Shown here: positions 6,273 through 13,077 of the stretch, piece after piece
Numbering within the stretch: the first letter of the stretch is position 1
Layout: every line of letters begins with the position of its first letter
IMG/VR virus record: IMGVR_UViG_3300003690_000271
Span: 1-23,250 of that record
Reading direction: 5' to 3' (one strand)
DNA from: a virus
DNA: 23,250 bases
Position numbers and translations under genes: made by a program
Notes under the pieces: model-generated
The model's input: only the letters and a program-made list of their open reading frames with translations
Told to the model about the DNA's origin: nothing
Databases searched by the model: none

Positions 6273-8362
6273 TCCAAGAAAAAATAGATTTCTGGCAAAA
6301 CACGTTTATCAATACGGAAAAGTTCATGGAGGAGCATCACCGTCGCTGGCGCCGGCTGCATCGACAGTACCGGCTCGACTTTGACGACGTGGTGTCGCTC
6401 GATTCCAGCAAGATCCGCAAGATCTCGCAGTTCTATCCGCTGGCCCGACAGATCATCGCCTCCATCGTCTTCCAGAACCCGCGCATCTTCTTCCGTGTAT
6501 CAGCCCCGCAGAAGGCTTTTCAAGCGGAAATCATGCAGCGCACCATCAACAACGCGCTGGAGTTGTCCGACGCCAAGGCGCATGTGCAGCAGATGGTGTT
6601 CGATGCCCTGTTCGCCTACCGTGGCATCCTCAAGACCGTGGTCAACCCTCGCGGCGATGAAGATCTGATGCCGCCGTATGTGGCCAACGATACGTTGCAG
6701 AACGGCATGGTCGCCACCCTGCGCGTGTCCCCGTTCAACTTCTTTGGCGATATCGTCACGCCCAACCATGTGTTCGGTCACCAACGCTACTGTTATGAGA
6801 AAATGCTGGTGCCGATGGAGTTCGTAAAAGCCGACGACCGCCTGCAGCACAAGGGCGATATCAAGCCCCTGACCTCCGACGACCGGGAAGACCTCATGCT
6901 CGGAGACTGGGAGTCGGATCAGGAGGGCGAAGACGCTGAACGCAAGGCCATGGAAGAGTCACGCATTCTCGGAGAGTACGTGCTGCTGCGCGAGGTGCAT
7001 GACCGCATCCACAAAAAACAGTACATCTTCGCGCAGGGCGTTAAGAAGCCGGTGCTGGAGATCGATCACCCGTTCCTCGCCGGGGAAACCCGCATGGCGC
7101 CGGACCCGCTTACCGGCGAGATGGTCGCCACCGACGACTTCACCCCCAGAGGGGGCTTTCTGGTGATGAACGGAACGCCCTATACCTCCCTGACCTACGA
7201 CAATACCCCGGAAGAGTTCTACGGCCTGCCGGTCATGGCTTACGCCGAGGACACCCAGGCCGGCATTGTCGAGTCGCTGACTCGCCGCGCCGACGGCGTC
7301 AAGCGCAACTCGCGTACGATCCTGGGCCGCAAGGGAGAGCAGGCCAACAATCCGGATATCGGTGACGATATCGACAAGGCCCAGGACGGCAAAATCATCT
7401 GGGTGGACGACGTACACAACTCCTTCTCGGAGATGACGCAGGCCACGCCCCCGGCCGATCAACTGGGCCTGGAGTCGGACTACCGCAACTACCAGGAGCA
7501 GATCCTCAATGTCTCGTCGCTGACCTCTGGTGGCGGTCCTCGACGAACCGCCACGCAGGCGGCACTGGAAGCCTCGTTCGGCCAGTTGAACCGCGACTGG
7601 ATGCAGGGCAAGGTGGCCCAGGTGTACAAGGAGCTGGCCTACAATTACGCCAGGATCATCAGCGACGTGCGCTATGAGCCGAAAGCCTTCCTGGTCAATG
7701 TTGCCGAGTCAGAGAACGACCCGGTATTCGAGGCGGTGCGGGGTGATATGATGGCGGCTCGCTTTACCGTCGAGGTCGAGGCGGCGTCGATGAAGCCGAT
7801 GTTTGAGGAAATCGAGAAGGAAGATGCCCTCGCGCTGGCAACCTGGCTGATGCAGTTCCCGCAGGTGCCCCGGAACGAAGTGCTGCGCCATGTGCTGCAG
7901 AGCTTCCGGGTGCCTAATATGGAGAAGTTCATCGGGGACGCGGCTCGAATCGACGCCCAGCGGGCTGCTCAGTATGAGAATCTGCTGCTGATGAGCGGCC
8001 AGCAGGTGAGGGTGCATCCGGGTGAGCAGCATACGACCCACGCCGAGGTGCATAAGAAACTGCCGGAAGATCCGAAGTTCCAGCAGTTGGCCCAGGCCAA
8101 CCAGATGCTGGCCCAGCAGATCATGCAAACCATACAGCAGCATATGCAGGAGCATCAGGAAGCCTTCCAGGCCCAGGCCGGAGGGGGTGGCGGTCAGCCC
8201 CAGCCCACTGGCAAGATCGAGGGTATCGGTGGCGATAGCAGGGGCACCGGTTCTCCGTTGAGCCAGGTGCAACAGACCGTCGGCTCGATCAACTCGGCCG
8301 TACGCTCGAACGCCCAGAGAATCTCACAGCCCGGTGCTGTGGTTGACAGGAATCAGAACTGA
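6269..8362 (+). CDS. Portal protein, 697 aa
   Basis: Role: the dodecameric portal forms the DNA channel at one capsid vertex and docks the terminase and later the adaptor. Seen: it starts at ATG 6269 in an ATGA overlap with terL. The N-terminal helix-rich region includes KIRKISQFYPLARQIIASIV and FQNPRIFFRVSAP (about 45-80), typical of the entry to portal wing/clip domains. A mid-region (about 330-440) contains AGIVESLTRRADGVKRNSRT and GPRRTATQAALEAS, resembling the long helix and stem of portals. The last 100 residues are Gln-rich (QANQMLAQQIMQTIQQHMQE) then Gly/Pro-rich, consistent with a barrel-like or flexible C-terminus. Length fits large podovirus-type portals. Position directly after terL strongly supports the call. 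Confidence 0.85.
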   Translation: MIQEKIDFWQNTFINTEKFMEEHHRRWRRLHRQYRLDFDDVVSLDSSKIRKISQFYPLARQIIASIVFQNPRIFFRVSAPQKAFQAEIMQRTINNALELSDAKAHVQQMVFDALFAYRGILKTVVNPRGDEDLMPPYVANDTLQNGMVATLRVSPFNFFGDIVTPNHVFGHQRYCYEKMLVPMEFVKADDRLQHKGDIKPLTSDDREDLMLGDWESDQEGEDAERKAMEESRILGEYVLLREVHDRIHKKQYIFAQGVKKPVLEIDHPFLAGETRMAPDPLTGEMVATDDFTPRGGFLVMNGTPYTSLTYDNTPEEFYGLPVMAYAEDTQAGIVESLTRRADGVKRNSRTILGRKGEQANNPDIGDDIDKAQDGKIIWVDDVHNSFSEMTQATPPADQLGLESDYRNYQEQILNVSSLTSGGGPRRTATQAALEASFGQLNRDWMQGKVAQVYKELAYNYARIISDVRYEPKAFLVNVAESENDPVFEAVRGDMMAARFTVEVEAASMKPMFEEIEKEDALALATWLMQFPQVPRNEVLRHVLQSFRVPNMEKFIGDAARIDAQRAAQYENLLLMSGQQVRVHPGEQHTTHAEVHKKLPEDPKFQQLAQANQMLAQQIMQTIQQHMQEHQEAFQAQAGGGGGQPQPTGKIEGIGGDSRGTGSPLSQVQQTVGSINSAVRSNAQRISQPGAVVDRNQN

Positions 8363-8373
8363 ATGAGAGAGAT

Positions 8374-8973
8374 TTGAAGGTATTTCTGCGAATCCCCACC
8401 GCCGACGGTATTGACAGGGAGTTGACGCGCTGGCTGGTGTGGTTTGCCAGAGAAATGCCTGATGCAGACATTGACATCCACTGCTCCTGCTGGGGCGTGG
8501 TCGAGAACAGGAACCAGATATGCCAACAATTTCTGCACAGCGACTGTACCCACCTGTGGATGGTCGATGCGGATACGGTACCGCCGAAGAACCTGAATTT
8601 GCTGGAGCATGCCGACGAATTTCCCTGTCTCAACGGCATCTACCAGCATCTGACGATGGAGGGACTGGTGTGGGACACCTGGTTCAGAACGCCAGACAAC
8701 AGCTACGCGCCGATCCCCCAGCGACGCTGGCCCAAAGAGCGCCTGTTCAACGTCGATGCTGTGGGCTGTGGCTGTATGGTGCTGCAAAGAGAGCTGGTCG
8801 AGGCGATTCAAGAGCCTCGATTTGAGATGGGTGACGGCAAGGGAGAAGACTTCCACTTCTGTGAGCGCGTTGCCGAGGCGGGATACAAGGTGATGGTTGA
8901 CAGGGACTATCGATGTGACCATCAGAAGGACGTGAGCCTGCGGCTCTTGTCCCGCATAACGAAGGGCATCTGA
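8374..8973 (+). CDS. GT-A type glycosyltransferase-like protein, 199 aa
   Basis: Role: transfer of a sugar from a nucleotide-activated donor; the acceptor is unknown. Seen: a TTG start with a GA-rich ribosome-binding site (GAGAGAG). The fold signature is present: ENRNQICQQFL before HLWMVDADTVPP, whose D65-A-D67 matches the metal-binding DxD motif. GCGCMVLQREL (131-141) follows, then GEDFHFCERVAEAGYKV (157-173), which resembles the E-D catalytic/acceptor region of family-2-like enzymes. A late CDH (181-183) could complete metal binding. Known: small GT-A proteins are sometimes found in phage head operons and may modify virion proteins or be structural remnants. Context: it sits between portal and a zinc-ribbon gene. 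Family-level confidence is good; function is open. Confidence 0.75.
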   Translation: MKVFLRIPTADGIDRELTRWLVWFAREMPDADIDIHCSCWGVVENRNQICQQFLHSDCTHLWMVDADTVPPKNLNLLEHADEFPCLNGIYQHLTMEGLVWDTWFRTPDNSYAPIPQRRWPKERLFNVDAVGCGCMVLQRELVEAIQEPRFEMGDGKGEDFHFCERVAEAGYKVMVDRDYRCDHQKDVSLRLLSRITKGI

Positions 8974-8974
8974 C

Positions 8975-9337
8975 ATGCCTCGAATGGAGGACTACGAATG
9001 TTCTACTTGCGGTTTCGTAGAAGTTGATGTTTACTTTTCATTAAGGAGTGAGGTTACGCCTTGCCGTCCGTGCGTTGAGTGCGGCAGCGAGGCCAACAGG
9101 GTGTTTGCCCACCCCAAACAGAACTTCATCCATATGACGCATTCGTCCATGTATGGGAAGTTCGAGCCGGGGCTGGGCGTTGTGGTCGAGAATTACGGCC
9201 ACAAGCAGCGCCTGATGAGGGAACTGGATGTGCAGGAATCGTCTGATCCTACGGGCGGTTCCAGGTGCTATCAGAAATCTGATCCCGGACCTTCCTCCAC
9301 ATTGCCAAGCTGGGTCAGTGACCCGCACGGCGAATAA
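8975..9337 (+). CDS. Zinc-ribbon (FmdB-like) small protein, 120 aa
   Basis: Seen: ATG 8975 lies one base after the glycosyltransferase stop. The N-terminus has MPRMEDYECSTCG (Cys9 and Cys12) and then CRPCVECGSEANRVF (Cys30, Cys33, Cys36). This is the two-knuckle CxxC arrangement of a zinc ribbon, with the Y-x-C-x-x-C-G start common in FmdB-type putative regulators and in small phage proteins. Residues 50-80 are His/Met-rich (NFIHMTHSSMYGKFEPGLG), and the C-terminus is polar. A second ATG at 8984 would also preserve the ribbon. Function is unknown. The position between portal and scaffold suggests a late-expressed accessory or assembly protein. Confidence 0.7.
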   Translation: MPRMEDYECSTCGFVEVDVYFSLRSEVTPCRPCVECGSEANRVFAHPKQNFIHMTHSSMYGKFEPGLGVVVENYGHKQRLMRELDVQESSDPTGGSRCYQKSDPGPSSTLPSWVSDPHGE

Positions 9338-9349
9338 GGACAGAATAAG

Positions 9350-10246
9350 ATGACTGAAGCCGTCCAAATGGACTCTTCTGAAGATAGTGGAACGACCGAA
9401 GAAACAGCCGACAGTGAAGTGATCGATCTGGGGGCCGACCTTGAGTCCCCGAGCGAAGCACCGACCATTGAAGGCTCTGTTTCATCGGATTCTACTTCTG
9501 CAAGGAGAGCGACCACAGCGGGCGCACCAGACCGACCAGCAAGCATCGACATCGATGCTGACCTGGAGTCTATTCCCGAAGCATTAAGGCCAATGGCCCG
9601 GCAACTGAAGGGTTCCTATACCCAGAAGAGCCAGGAAGTGGCCACTCAGCGACGGCAGAACGAGACTCTGCAGCAACGCCTGCAGTTGGCGACGTTGCAG
9701 AACCAGCAGAACAATCTGAGTGCGCGTGTGGATGCTGCCTCTCCGGAGGAAGATCCTTTCGCAGCAGTTCGTGCCCGACTCGGCCCCGACGAGCAAGGCG
9801 CCCTCGATATCATGCGCGAGGTTGTCAAGACCGACGTGGGTCAGAGAGTGGAAACGCAGGGACAACAGGTAGAGCAGTTGACGAACGCGGTTCGCCAGCT
9901 CGCTGTGCATATTGTCCAGCAGTCCACGCAGGCACAGAACACCGCTGCCCAGGACGCTCGTCGGCAATACCCGAATATCGACCAGTATCAGGCGCAGGTA
10001 AACGCCCTGACCGCTGTGCCGAATCCGGCGACGAGAAAGAACTACACGCCCGCTGAAGCGTACGAGTTGCTCACCGGTATTTCTGGCCAGAAGTCTGCAC
10101 AATTACAGGCTGGCCAGAGGAAAGTCCGGCGCAACGCGGCTGGTAATGCCTCGTCTACTCCCTCTGTTGCTGCTGATAATGGCTCGGGTGCTTTATCCGA
10201 AACAGAGCTTGCCTCAAAGCTGGCAGCACTGGGTTTGAAGGCGTAG
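9350..10246 (+). CDS. Probable scaffolding protein, 298 aa
   Basis: Role (inferred): guides capsid-shell assembly and is lost before or during packaging. Seen: it lies immediately upstream of the major capsid gene. The N-terminal 60 residues are acidic and Ser/Thr-rich. A long Gln-rich helical section (about 75-200: KSQEVATQRRQNETLQQRLQ, then VETQGQQVEQLTNAVRQL) predicts coiled coil. The end is a helix SETELASKLAALGLKA (about 283-298) after a flexible basic linker; scaffolds commonly bind coat protein through C-terminal helices. It contains two motifs, VIDLGADLES (24-33) and SIDIDADLES (65-74), which echo the ELGQDLE repeats of the 770-residue protein. AAGGA lies just before the ATG. The call rests on composition and synteny, not a sequence signature. 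Confidence 0.7.
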   Translation: MTEAVQMDSSEDSGTTEETADSEVIDLGADLESPSEAPTIEGSVSSDSTSARRATTAGAPDRPASIDIDADLESIPEALRPMARQLKGSYTQKSQEVATQRRQNETLQQRLQLATLQNQQNNLSARVDAASPEEDPFAAVRARLGPDEQGALDIMREVVKTDVGQRVETQGQQVEQLTNAVRQLAVHIVQQSTQAQNTAAQDARRQYPNIDQYQAQVNALTAVPNPATRKNYTPAEAYELLTGISGQKSAQLQAGQRKVRRNAAGNASSTPSVAADNGSGALSETELASKLAALGLKA

Positions 10247-10264
10247 CTCTACAACGCCAACAAA

Positions 10265-10280
10265 GGGAGCGATTGCTCCC
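10265..10280 (+). promoter_or_regulatory. Hairpin upstream of the major capsid gene
   Basis: GGGAGC-GATT-GCTCCC is a perfect six-base-pair stem with a four-base loop in the 53-base gap between scaffold and capsid genes. No T-run follows, so it is unlikely to terminate transcription. It ends 19 bases before the capsid start and just upstream of the AGGGG ribosome-binding site. A role in transcript stability or processing is possible. Confidence 0.5.
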
Positions 10281-10299
10281 ATAGACAGGGGTTCCAATC

Positions 10300-11298
10300 A
10301 TGGCTGCTGCAACCACCAGTGAAACCTGGGACGCGGCTTGGACATTGACGATGCGGTCGCATCGGAAGCGGCTGACGGATAATATCTCCGACAGCTATCC
10401 GACGACAGATCGTCTCAAGCGTTCGGGTGTCATGGAAGTTGAAACCGGTGGCAAGGAGATCCAGGAAGATCTGATGTACGGTCTTGGATCGTCCGAGTGG
10501 TTCGACGGTTACGACGTATTGTCCACCAACGCGAACGACGGCATCACAGCCGCGTTCTATCAGTTCCGCTACAACGCCGTCCCAGTGGTTATTTCTGACA
10601 CTGAAGACGACGAGTCCCGTAAGTCTGGATCGGTCAAACTGATTACGGCCAAGGCCAAGCAGGCCATGACCAAGTCGTTTGATACGATTAATGCTTCGAT
10701 CCATAGCGCCCAGTCCGGTAAGTCGATGATTGGCCTGCAGGACATTTGTGCAGAGTCGTCCGGCACAACGCTGGGTGGCATTTCGCAGACCGCCAATACG
10801 TGGTGGGACAACAAGCGCGGCGATTTCACTGCTGGTACGGGTGAAATGCTGGCCACGTATACCAATTTCCTGACCAAGATCGGTGATCAGTACACCGGCA
10901 TTCTGGCCATGGGCCAGATGTGGAATGCGGTTTCTGAGGGTAATGACAAACCCACCCTTCTCATTGCTTCGCATACCCATTACGGGAACTACGAGGCCGT
11001 GTTTGAAGGCACAGGCCATACCCGCTTTACTGGCGCGGGGAAGGCAGATCTTGGTGTCACTGGCGATGTCACGTTCCGTGGCGCACCGCTGATTGCTGAT
11101 CGGGATTGTGTCACTGACAGTATGTATTTCCTCAACACCAAGTATCTGAAGTTGAAGGTGCAGGCTGGCCGCAACTTCTCGAAGACCCCGTTCCAGCGTC
11201 CGAGCAATCAGCTTGCCCGTGCTGCGTTCGTGGTATTTGGTGGCCAGTTGGTCACCAACAATCGTCGTCGTCAGGGTCTCTTGTACGACCTGGCATAA
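10300..11298 (+). CDS. Major capsid protein, 332 aa
   Basis: Role: forms the icosahedral shell. Seen: ATG 10300 is preceded by AGGGG. The protein begins MAAATTSETWDAAWTLTMRS and has features of phage coat proteins: an early helical N-arm, a YQFRYNAVPVVIS strand region (about 87-99), a spine-helix-like stretch VKLITAKAKQAMTKSFDTIN, a segment with Gly/Thr turns around GIQ-like SGKSMIGLQDI, and a C-terminal P-domain-like VTFRGAPLIADRDCVTDSMYFLN strand that is very typical of capsid proteins ending in an axial domain. Length is within the usual range for HK97-fold coats. It follows the scaffold and precedes a decoration gene. Codons are more T-rich than in the terminase genes, as often seen for highly expressed genes. 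Confidence 0.88.
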   Translation: MAAATTSETWDAAWTLTMRSHRKRLTDNISDSYPTTDRLKRSGVMEVETGGKEIQEDLMYGLGSSEWFDGYDVLSTNANDGITAAFYQFRYNAVPVVISDTEDDESRKSGSVKLITAKAKQAMTKSFDTINASIHSAQSGKSMIGLQDICAESSGTTLGGISQTANTWWDNKRGDFTAGTGEMLATYTNFLTKIGDQYTGILAMGQMWNAVSEGNDKPTLLIASHTHYGNYEAVFEGTGHTRFTGAGKADLGVTGDVTFRGAPLIADRDCVTDSMYFLNTKYLKLKVQAGRNFSKTPFQRPSNQLARAAFVVFGGQLVTNNRRRQGLLYDLA

Positions 11299-11305
11299 AC
11301 CCTTG

Positions 11306-11328
11306 CCCCCAAGCCAATGGGGGTTCTT
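11306..11328 (+). terminator. Weak hairpin after the major capsid gene
   Basis: CCCCCA (11306-11311) pairs with TGGGGG (11318-11323) around a six-base loop, eight bases after the capsid stop. It is followed by TTCTT. The stem is short and the T-run interrupted, so it is at best a partial terminator or an attenuator that raises capsid over downstream transcript. Confidence 0.45.
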
Positions 11329-11353
11329 ACCCTGCCCATAGGGGAAAGGATGT

Positions 11354-12083
11354 ATGATGAGTTATTTGAATCACAACTTCATCACCTGATGGAATTGGCA
11401 GCAAGGCTGGCCAGGGTATTTATGCAGAGTCCTCGACTGCCAAGTTTGCTATTGGTGAGAGACTGGACTTTGCAGATGGTCGCGTATTCCGTTATGGATA
11501 TACGGCTGCTGCCATCAATGCCGCAGAATTGGTTTCACAGGACATATCGGCCACTTCTTTGATTGAAAACGATAATCTTGTAATCGCTGCTTCTGGCGAT
11601 TACTCGCCTTCTGCGGGTTCCTCAAAGCTCCAGATTACTCTTTCAGGTAAGACTGCGAACCAGTATGCCGGCGCACTTTTGCAGATTGCTAATGACGGCG
11701 GTGACGGTATTGGTGAAGGAATCCAGTATCGCATCAAGAGCAATAGTGCAACAGGGGCTACGACCAGCGGCAAGGTGGATATTGAGCTGTACCTGCGAGG
11801 CGCTCTTGGCGGTGCATCGGATGCAACGGTAGATTATGTCATTTCTGGTGTTTCTCCTATTGCATTTACCGCCAATTACTATGGATGGTTTCAGACTGCT
11901 GGAATCGCCTTGATTTCATCTGATGGCGCCCTTGCTGTTGGAGTAAACACGACGCTGTCCGACACTGATATTGGCCATGTTCAGTTAAAGGATGCTGAAA
12001 CTGAGCCTTTGGTGGGTTACACTGTATATGCATCGGATGACAATGGTCATGTAGGCGTCGTCCTGCAGGGCTTGGTGCCGTAA
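11354..12083 (+). CDS. Decoration/head-stabilising protein read through a +1 frameshift, about 242 aa
   Basis: Role (inferred): binds the capsid surface, from its place next to the coat gene. Seen: after AGGGGAAAGG, ATG 11354 opens MMSYLNHNFIT and reaches TGA at 11387-11389. The +1 frame continues at once as DGIGSKAGQGIYAESSTAKF and then IGERLDFADGRVFRYGYTAAA, running open to 12083. That frame has no ATG/GTG start before 11529 (a TTG), which would discard an obviously coding 47-codon segment. The joined peptide is smooth (FIT-DGIGSKAGQG). The remainder is Gly/Ala/Thr-rich and beta-like, with repeated strand-turn patterns. Either ACC TGA T is a +1 shift site or the sequence has one extra T. 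If translated without shift only 11 residues result. Confidence 0.75.
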
Positions 12084-12094
12084 CCAGTCCGAAT

Positions 12095-12135
12095 CAAGAG
12101 AAGGAGGTGCCTTCGGGTATCCTCCTTCTCTTGTT
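12095..12135 (+). terminator. Strong intrinsic terminator after the decoration gene
   Basis: CAAGAGAAGGAGG (12095-12107) is perfectly complementary to CCTCCTTCTCTTG (12121-12133). The apex contains CC-TTCG-GG, a stable UUCG tetraloop. The stem begins 12 bases after the stop codon and is followed by a short TT and then AAAA. Stem strength is high, while the T-tract is short. It would separate capsid-decoration transcripts from downstream tail genes. Confidence 0.8.
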
Positions 12136-12153
12136 AAAATCGAAACGACACAG

Positions 12154-12364
12154 GGAGAACTGAAATGCCACATAGAAGAAGAGTGACTCAGGGTAGGGCA
12201 AAAAGGGTTCCTCGGGCTGCAAGACCAAGAACGTATCGGCCACCAGCGAGATCGAGTACCCTGGCGGCTCGGTCACGCCGCCCAAGAGTGATCCGTGGCG
12301 CAGGGCGTCGGAAAAGAGCGTCTCTCTATCATCAAGAGAATACGATACGAGGAGAACTGAAATG
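12154..12364 (+). repeat. Duplicated translation-initiation sequence
   Basis: GGAGAACTGAAATG occurs at 12154-12167 and again at 12351-12364, each time placing a ribosome-binding site and ATG ahead of an ORF. The upstream dozen bases are also similar (GAAACGACACAG and GAATACGATACGA). The two copies lie 197 bases apart, so the starts are in different frames. Confidence 0.7.
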
Positions 12365-12410
12365 GCAGCAGAGCAGAAGTTGGATCTTGACGCGTTGGTT
12401 GCTGTGCTGA
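12165..12410 (+). CDS. Small ORF of disputed reading frame, 81 aa as read
   Basis: Seen: ATG 12165 has a strong ribosome-binding site (GGGAGAA). As read it gives MPHRRRVTQGRAKRVPRAAR and stays Arg/Pro/Ala-rich, overlapping the next gene by 49 bases. The frame offset by -1, open from 12197, reads GKKGSSGCKTKNVSATSEIE and then YPGGSVTPPKSDPW. It has strongly G/C-biased third codon positions like the neighbouring genes and joins in frame with the gene at 12362. It has no start codon of its own. The two frames meet at an A5 run (12200-12204) where a -1 slip, or one missing A, would give RAKKGSSGCKTK. The likely product is either a basic 81-residue protein or, more plausibly, a frameshifted N-terminal part. 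No family is recognised. Confidence 0.4.
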   Translation: MPHRRRVTQGRAKRVPRAARPRTYRPPARSSTLAARSRRPRVIRGAGRRKRASLYHQENTIRGELKWQQSRSWILTRWLLC

Positions 12411-12781
12411 AGGATGCTCCTGATCATGTGAAGACACAACTGCGCCAGGCGCTGGGCGCCTCGGGCACGATCACGCGTAAAAGCACCCCGCAGAACAACG
12501 CTGACGCCAAGCGCATTGCCTTCACCGTCGGTGAGGCCCTGCACCCTGAAGGCTGGACGCCAGAACCGTCAGAAGCTATGGCAATGGCGCTTGGCTATGA
12601 AGCGGCCAAGGCGGCAGTCTCTGAACGCTGGCTCATTAATCAGAATGCTACTGGTGCCATGACGACTCTCACGGGCCGTGACGTGGATCAGATGCAAACC
12701 GGCGTTGATCCGGTGTCAACACCGGAGGCACCGAACATGACTCTCGATCCAGAGGCTCTGGCTGACCTGGCCGTTGAATGA
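12362..12781 (+). CDS. Hypothetical virion-region protein, 139 aa
   Basis: Seen: ATG 12362 with GAGGAGAA upstream. The first 30 residues form an amphipathic helix pair (LDLDALVAVLKDAPDHVKTQ, then LRQALGASG). A central part has IAFTVGEALHPEGWTPEPSE and a helical YEAAKAAVSERWLINQ. The last 35 residues are acidic and flexible. No enzyme motif or membrane span was found, and no family is recognised. It ends in an ATGA overlap with the next gene, so the two are probably co-translated. The place between decoration and adaptor genes suggests a minor head or head-tail protein. Its frame is open for a further 55 codons upstream of the ATG, which raises the possibility that it is the C-terminal part of a longer frameshifted protein. 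Confidence 0.7.
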   Translation: MAAEQKLDLDALVAVLKDAPDHVKTQLRQALGASGTITRKSTPQNNADAKRIAFTVGEALHPEGWTPEPSEAMAMALGYEAAKAAVSERWLINQNATGAMTTLTGRDVDQMQTGVDPVSTPEAPNMTLDPEALADLAVE

Positions 12782-13071
12782 CCCAGCTCCGTGAGCCTCG
12801 CCTGACTGAGCCTCGCAAACGGCAGAGCCAGTCTGACCCTGTTGTTGCAGGGCAACAGAACCAGGCTGTGTCCTTTGGTGAACTGGGCGTTTTCGGTCAT
12901 GTCGAATGCAATTCACTGAAGGTAGACTCACCCACAGGGTTCCTGCAGTGTACGTCGCTGACCACCACCGAGCGCAATGCGCTCACGGCAGTCAACGGCA
13001 TGGTGGTGTACAACGAGACAGACAACAAGTTCCAGGGCTATGAGAACGGTGCCTGGGCAAATCTGATCTGA
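12778..13071 (+). CDS. Small fibre-like protein with C-terminal YNETDNKFQGYENG motif, 97 aa
   Basis: Seen: ATG 12778 overlaps the previous stop (ATGA). The N-terminus is basic and polar. Residues 35-60 are strand-like (GVFGHVECNSLKVDSPTGFL). The end, LTTTERNALTAVNGMVVYNE and then TDNKFQGYENGAWANLI, matches a short C-terminal module I recognise from phage fibre and appendage proteins, where a small Tyr/Asn/Trp-rich cap follows a TTxxRxAL linker. Known: such modules often end trimeric fibres. Inference: a short trimeric spike or decoration fibre. The protein is too short to include an adsorption domain. Confidence 0.65.
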   Translation: MTQLREPRLTEPRKRQSQSDPVVAGQQNQAVSFGELGVFGHVECNSLKVDSPTGFLQCTSLTTTERNALTAVNGMVVYNETDNKFQGYENGAWANLI

Positions 13072-13077
13072 GGCAGC

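Noticed and set aside
11317-11562. An 81-codon frame starting within the post-capsid hairpin
   Set aside because: The overlapping frame reads as a coherent decoration protein. This one starts in a hairpin stem and has shadow-like composition.
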